Shown: in pieces, positions 60,599 through 64,000 of the stretch
Position numbering within the stretch: position 1 is the first letter of the stretch
How the letters are laid out: each line of letters opens with the position of its first letter
From: an uncultured Muribaculaceae bacterium
GTDB lineage: Bacteria; Bacteroidota; Bacteroidia; Bacteroidales; Muribaculaceae
Length of the DNA: 64,000 nt
Assembly (NCBI GenBank): GCA_910586895.1
Contig: CAJUIW010000001.1
Location: 62,001-126,000, forward strand
Reading direction: 5' to 3'
Position numbers and translations under genes: made by a program
Notes under the pieces: model-generated
Databases searched by the model: none
The model's input: the letters and a program-made list of their open reading frames with translations, nothing else
Told to the model about the DNA's origin: nothing

Positions 60599-60655
60599 AG
60601 CCATTAAGGTCAAAGTAATGGAGCTTTTTTTGGTAAAATTTCATAAATTCGCATT

Positions 60656-61333
60656 ATGAAACCCGTTATCCCAGTAGTAGCTGCCATAATGCTAACATCT
60701 GCCGGCATAAGAGCCGCCAACCCAATCTCCCTTGAACAGAAACTTGAACAAGCAGGATATGTGGATGTGACCACCATTGACCCATCCATAAAAGTGTCGC
60801 TTATGTATGCCAGAAGTGATAATTTTGTGGGAGCAATCATGTATACGGATCTCCACAAAGCATACCTTCATCCTGAGGCAGCAGAAGCCGTAGTAAAGGC
60901 ACAACAGGAACTTCATAAGATTCATCCTGATTACAATCTGAAAATATGCGATGCATCGCGTCCGATGTCGGTACAGAAACGAATGTATGAGAAAGTAAAA
61001 GGTACTCCGCAAGCGCCATATGTCAGCAATCCCGCCCGAGGAGGAGGGCTGCATAATTATGGGCTGGCCGTGGATATTACCATAGTGGACTCATCCGGCA
61101 CGGAACTTCCCATGGGCACTCCGGTAGACCATCTCGGTCCTGAAGCGAACATTGACAAAGAGGCTCTGCTTGTCAAAACAGGTAAAATAAGCAACCAGCA
61201 CCGTAAAAACCGCCAGTTGCTGCGAAAGGTGATGACCGCAGCCGGATTCAAACCGTTGAGAAGTGAATGGTGGCATTTCAACCTTCGGACAAGAGCCCAG
61301 GCAAAGGCTTCATATAAGCTTATTGACTTCTGA
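60656..61333 (+). CDS. D-alanyl-D-alanine dipeptidase-like (M15, VanX family)
   Basis: 225 residues with a signal peptide (about 1-20). The zinc site is His133 and Asp140 in GGLHNYGLAVDITIVD with His207 in SEWWHFNL, catalytic base Glu204 and the conserved Arg102 in CDASRPMSVQKRMYEK. These match M15D dipeptidases (DdpX/VanX). A chromosomal lone copy without vanH or vanA genes suggests D-Ala-D-Ala or peptidoglycan-peptide recycling in the periplasm, not vancomycin resistance. Confidence 0.9.
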   Translation: MKPVIPVVAAIMLTSAGIRAANPISLEQKLEQAGYVDVTTIDPSIKVSLMYARSDNFVGAIMYTDLHKAYLHPEAAEAVVKAQQELHKIHPDYNLKICDASRPMSVQKRMYEKVKGTPQAPYVSNPARGGGLHNYGLAVDITIVDSSGTELPMGTPVDHLGPEANIDKEALLVKTGKISNQHRKNRQLLRKVMTAAGFKPLRSEWWHFNLRTRAQAKASYKLIDF

Positions 61334-61372
61334 AAACAGAAACAATACCCCTTTGACAGATGTTAGAGGTGT

Positions 61373-62653
61373 ATGAATACTAAAGAACGAATATTAGTGA
61401 TAGGAGGCGGCTTTGCCGGGATCAACTTTCTAAAGCATATCGACAAAGAACGCTATGACGTGACTCTTGTTGACAAGGTCAACTACCACGGATTTCCACC
61501 CCTGTTTTATCAGATAGCATCAAGTGGTCTCGCTCCGGAGAATATCTGCTTCCCTTTCAGGCGTGAATTGAGGAAAGGGCGTATGAAAGGAGTCCACTAC
61601 AGGCTTGGCGAAGTAAAATATATCAATCTGCACCGCAAAGAGGCTGTAACACAGTTTGAATCAATCCCGTTTGACAAGCTGATTATAGCCGCAGGCTCCA
61701 CGAATAACTATTTCGGTAATCCGGAGCTTGAGAAGTACGTCTATACACTAAAAAGCACTTCTCAAGCACTGCGAATCAGAAATGAAGTGCTTGAGCGTCT
61801 TGAGAAAGCATCTCTATGCAAAGATATAGAGGAGAAACGACGGCTGCTTAAATTTGTAGTTGTAGGGGGTGGTCCGGCCGGAGTTGAAATGGCTGGTGCA
61901 TTAGGTGAGATGAAGCGATATATTATTCCACGTGAATATCCGGACATTGCGCCTGAGGATGTGTCCATCATACTGATGGAAGGAGCCAAGGCATTGCTAC
62001 CATCCATGTCGGAAAAATCACAAACCGACGCATACTCCTCACTAAAACGCCTTATGGTTGAGGTAAGACTGAACAGCCTGTTGAGTTCCTACCGCGACAA
62101 TATCATAACTCTGTCCAATGGCGAAACACTGTATTCAAGCATGGTAATATGGACAGCCGGCATAACCGGAGTGCCGTTCATGTTCGAAGGACAAAATATC
62201 ACGATAGGCAGGGGAGGGAGAATTGAGGTTGATGAACTGAACTGCGTAAAAGGGACTGACTGCTTATACGCTCTTGGCGACATCGCGTTAATGTCAACTC
62301 CTGATTATCCCAACGGACATCCGCAATTGGCACAGGTAGCCATTCAACAAGGACGGAATCTTGCCAAAAATCTCAACAATGATACCTCAACCCGATTCCG
62401 GTATAAAGACAAAGGAACAATGGCTACAATAGGTCGCAATCTGGCGGTGGTTGACCTTAAGCATGGTCATATGTCAGGTTGGATAGCATGGATGGTGTGG
62501 ATGTTCATACACCTTATATCAATATTGGGCATGCGAAACAAGCTGACGGTACTGATCAACTGGAGCTGGAGCTACTTCACATACGCCACATCACTCAGAC
62601 TGCTTGTACACTCAACCAAATACCCGCTCCGTCGCAGATGGGGAGAGATGTAA
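61373..62653 (+). CDS. ndh: Type II NADH dehydrogenase (FAD-dependent)
   Basis: 426-residue membrane-bound NADH:quinone oxidoreductase that pumps no ions. FAD site LVIGGGFAGINFLKHID (about 9-25), NADH site FVVVGGGPAGVEMAGALGEM, second FAD motif DCLYALGDIALMSTPDYPNG, and a C-terminal hydrophobic anchor (about 365-410, GWIAWMVWMFIHLISILGMR). Its electrons would go to menaquinone, made in part by menB-menC-menE. Just upstream of rnpB. Confidence 0.9.
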   Translation: MNTKERILVIGGGFAGINFLKHIDKERYDVTLVDKVNYHGFPPLFYQIASSGLAPENICFPFRRELRKGRMKGVHYRLGEVKYINLHRKEAVTQFESIPFDKLIIAAGSTNNYFGNPELEKYVYTLKSTSQALRIRNEVLERLEKASLCKDIEEKRRLLKFVVVGGGPAGVEMAGALGEMKRYIIPREYPDIAPEDVSIILMEGAKALLPSMSEKSQTDAYSSLKRLMVEVRLNSLLSSYRDNIITLSNGETLYSSMVIWTAGITGVPFMFEGQNITIGRGGRIEVDELNCVKGTDCLYALGDIALMSTPDYPNGHPQLAQVAIQQGRNLAKNLNNDTSTRFRYKDKGTMATIGRNLAVVDLKHGHMSGWIAWMVWMFIHLISILGMRNKLTVLINWSWSYFTYATSLRLLVHSTKYPLRRRWGEM

Positions 62654-62657
62654 TAAT

Positions 62658-62689
62658 TTTGGAGTTTATAAGCAAAATAATTACTTTTG
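62658..62689 (+). promoter_or_regulatory. Promoter of rnpB
   Basis: TTTG (62658-62661), 20 bases, TACTTTTG (62682-62689): full consensus. The RNA starts about 4 bases later, with P1 at 62693. Confidence 0.78.
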
Positions 62690-62692
62690 TAC

Positions 62693-63087
62693 AGCAGTCG
62701 GGCATTCCGTCGCCCGTCACGTAAGGTGACTGGAGGAAAGTCCGGGCAACACAGAGCACCATATTTCCTAACGGGAAGCTGTCGGTGACGGCAGAGTATC
62801 ATGACAGAAAATTACCGCCTCAGGCTGCCAGTCAGCATGAGGTAAGGGTGAAAAGGCGGGGTAAGAGCCCACCGGGGTGCATAGCGATATGTGCCGCCGC
62901 ATGACTTATGGGTTGCAAGGCCAAGTATACCGGCATCCAAGGATTGCTCGTCCATTGTCGGGGGGTAGGCTGCTGAAGCTGCATGGCGACATGCAGATTA
63001 GATAAATGACGGAACGCGATGGTGTCCCTGCGACAATAAGTATGGAAGTGCCATTGCCGACATAACCCGGCTTATCGCCCGGCTGCT
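62693..63087 (+). ncRNA. rnpB: RNase P RNA (class A)
   Basis: About 395 bases. P1 is an 11-bp stem (62693-62703 with 63077-63087). The universally conserved core is clear: GGAGGAAAGTCCGGGC near the 5' end, ACAGAAAATTACCGCC, AAGGGTGAAAAGG, then GGTAAGAGCCCACC, and AGATAAATGACGGAAC with GACATAACCCGGCTTATCG near the 3' end. The P1 3' strand runs into TTTTTT, which serves as terminator. It processes tRNA 5' ends. Confidence 0.96.
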
Positions 63088-63110
63088 TTTTTATTAAAAA
63101 CCGATTCAAC

Positions 63111-63719
63111 ATGATTATAAATAATGCTCGCTTTGTTATAAGCAATTCAAAGGTTTCAGCATGTCCTGCCGATGTCAGACATGAATATGCGTTTATCGGG
63201 CGTTCGAACGTAGGCAAGTCTTCGCTAATCAACATGCTTACAGGCCAGAAAGGGCTGGCAATGACTTCAGCCACTCCCGGTAAGACAATGCTTATCAATC
63301 ACTTCTTGGTCAACGATTCATGGTATATAGTTGACCTTCCCGGTTATGGATATGCCCGCAGAGGCAAAGACAGCCGTGAGAAACTGCGCACTATGATAGA
63401 GGGGTATATACTTAACCGTGCCCAGATGACAAATCTGTTTGTACTGATTGATTCACGTCACGCCCCTCAGAAGATTGACTTGGAGTTCTTTGATTGGCTT
63501 GGCGAGAATTCAGTACCGTTCTGCATTGTCTTCACCAAGGCTGATAAGCTTGGTAATGAAGCGGTAAAGAATAAAGTGGCAGACTATTGTAAAATTCTCC
63601 TTGAAACATGGGAAGAGCTACCACCTGTTTTTATCACATCGTCGGAAAAGGGGCGTGGAAGAGAAGAACTTCTTGAATATATATCACAACTCAACAAATT
63701 GCCGCTCGAATGTGATTAA
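63111..63719 (+). CDS. engB: Ribosome biogenesis GTPase EngB (YihA/YsxC)
   Basis: 202-residue GTPase needed for 50S assembly. G1 FIGRSNVGKSSLINMLT (about 28-44), G3 VDLPGYGYARRG, G4 FTKADKLGNEA and the G5-like ITSSEKGRG region are present. Follows rnpB by 23 bases and could share its promoter. Length normal. Confidence 0.96.
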   Translation: MIINNARFVISNSKVSACPADVRHEYAFIGRSNVGKSSLINMLTGQKGLAMTSATPGKTMLINHFLVNDSWYIVDLPGYGYARRGKDSREKLRTMIEGYILNRAQMTNLFVLIDSRHAPQKIDLEFFDWLGENSVPFCIVFTKADKLGNEAVKNKVADYCKILLETWEELPPVFITSSEKGRGREELLEYISQLNKLPLECD

Positions 63720-63778
63720 GGCAAACATTTGTTCCATAAGTTTTGTTATAAAGTTAAAATCAAAAAAACATTACTACT

Positions 63779-63967
63779 ATGGATACGAATTACAAACAGC
63801 CAGAACATAGCCACGGGGATAAGCATATGTCCAAAAAATCAATTGATGACGCTCTTGATTATGCAGGCGTAGCCATCAATCACGCCGATGATAATAAAGT
63901 GAACGATACGCTTGTTAAAGAACGGACAAAGGAAATGAACAATAATCCTCGCAATAATGACCTATAA
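63779..63967 (+). CDS. Small hypothetical protein
   Basis: 62 residues, hydrophilic, no signal peptide or membrane span (HGDKHMSKKSIDDALDYAGV, NPRNNDL end). ATG at 63779 follows engB by 59 bases in the same direction. I do not recognise a family. Codon use and the A-rich leader look ordinary for this genome, so a real small gene is likely but unproven. Confidence 0.5.
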   Translation: MDTNYKQPEHSHGDKHMSKKSIDDALDYAGVAINHADDNKVNDTLVKERTKEMNNNPRNNDL

Positions 63968-64000
63968 ACAGATCATAGGATATTACACAACGATAGAAAG

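Noticed and set aside
60656..61333. Vancomycin resistance gene
   Set aside because: The product is VanX-like, but no vanH, vanA or vanRS genes are near; a housekeeping dipeptidase is more likely.
1..64000. CRISPR array, prophage or intact insertion sequence
   Set aside because: No regularly spaced repeats, no phage structural or integrase genes, and no full transposase seen on either strand.

Overview
The window reads as chromosomal DNA of a gut Bacteroidales, most likely a Muribaculaceae-type genome. This is inferred from Bacteroidetes promoters (TTTG, 19-21 bases, TAnnTTTG), a Bacteroidetes-type long NusB, DUF4249 and DUF4270 lipoproteins, PorQ, an STN-type TonB receptor next to an ECF sigma factor, a catalytic-half-only starch synthase, and the fused thrA. 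Most of it is housekeeping DNA in tight operons, often with 4-base ATGA overlaps. I see no rRNA, intact insertion sequence, prophage or CRISPR array.

Left part, 1-12.4 kb. A minus-strand operon runs from a family 2 glycosyltransferase through two tandem GYF/CD225 membrane proteins and a DUF4286 gene into ruvC, which is cut by the window edge. Then come tRNA-Glu, a LysE exporter with a CBM9-like protein, and the cell-shape operon purH-mreB-mreC-mreD-mrdA-rodA. A flavodoxin gene and tRNA-Met follow on the plus strand.

Signalling and uptake locus, 12.6-18.6 kb. It holds an ECF sigma factor, a small outer-membrane barrel, a very short anti-sigma-like membrane protein (one membrane span plus a DUF4974-like end, no FecR domain), an STN TonB-dependent receptor, a DUF4249 lipoprotein and two small lipoproteins. 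It looks like a compact cell-surface signalling uptake system and is the best candidate here for something not yet described.

Middle, 18.6-46.9 kb. A secreted esterase and a GH109-type oxidoreductase with an odd Ala/Glu/Lys tail are divergent. Then menB-menC-menE, sppA-lpxK-punA-thiL, nusB-yajC-ybbR-coaE, a nitrilase/acyltransferase pair, thrC and thrA, a ClC chloride protein, gpmI, an outer-membrane barrel, a TonB-C protein, and porQ-cmk-ispH-exonuclease-lipoprotein.

Island, 47.1-49.48 kb. Between tRNA-Cys and tRNA-Thr lies an AT-rich accessory patch with an internally duplicated membrane-anchored protein, a NERD nuclease-like protein and at least one decayed gene.

Right part, 49.5-64 kb. 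DUF4270 and the half starch synthase, a DsbD system with a stand-alone second DsbD N-terminal domain, mazG, topB, a Nudix hydrolase, a TPR protein, a VanX-like dipeptidase, a type II NADH dehydrogenase, the RNase P RNA gene rnpB, and the GTPase engB.
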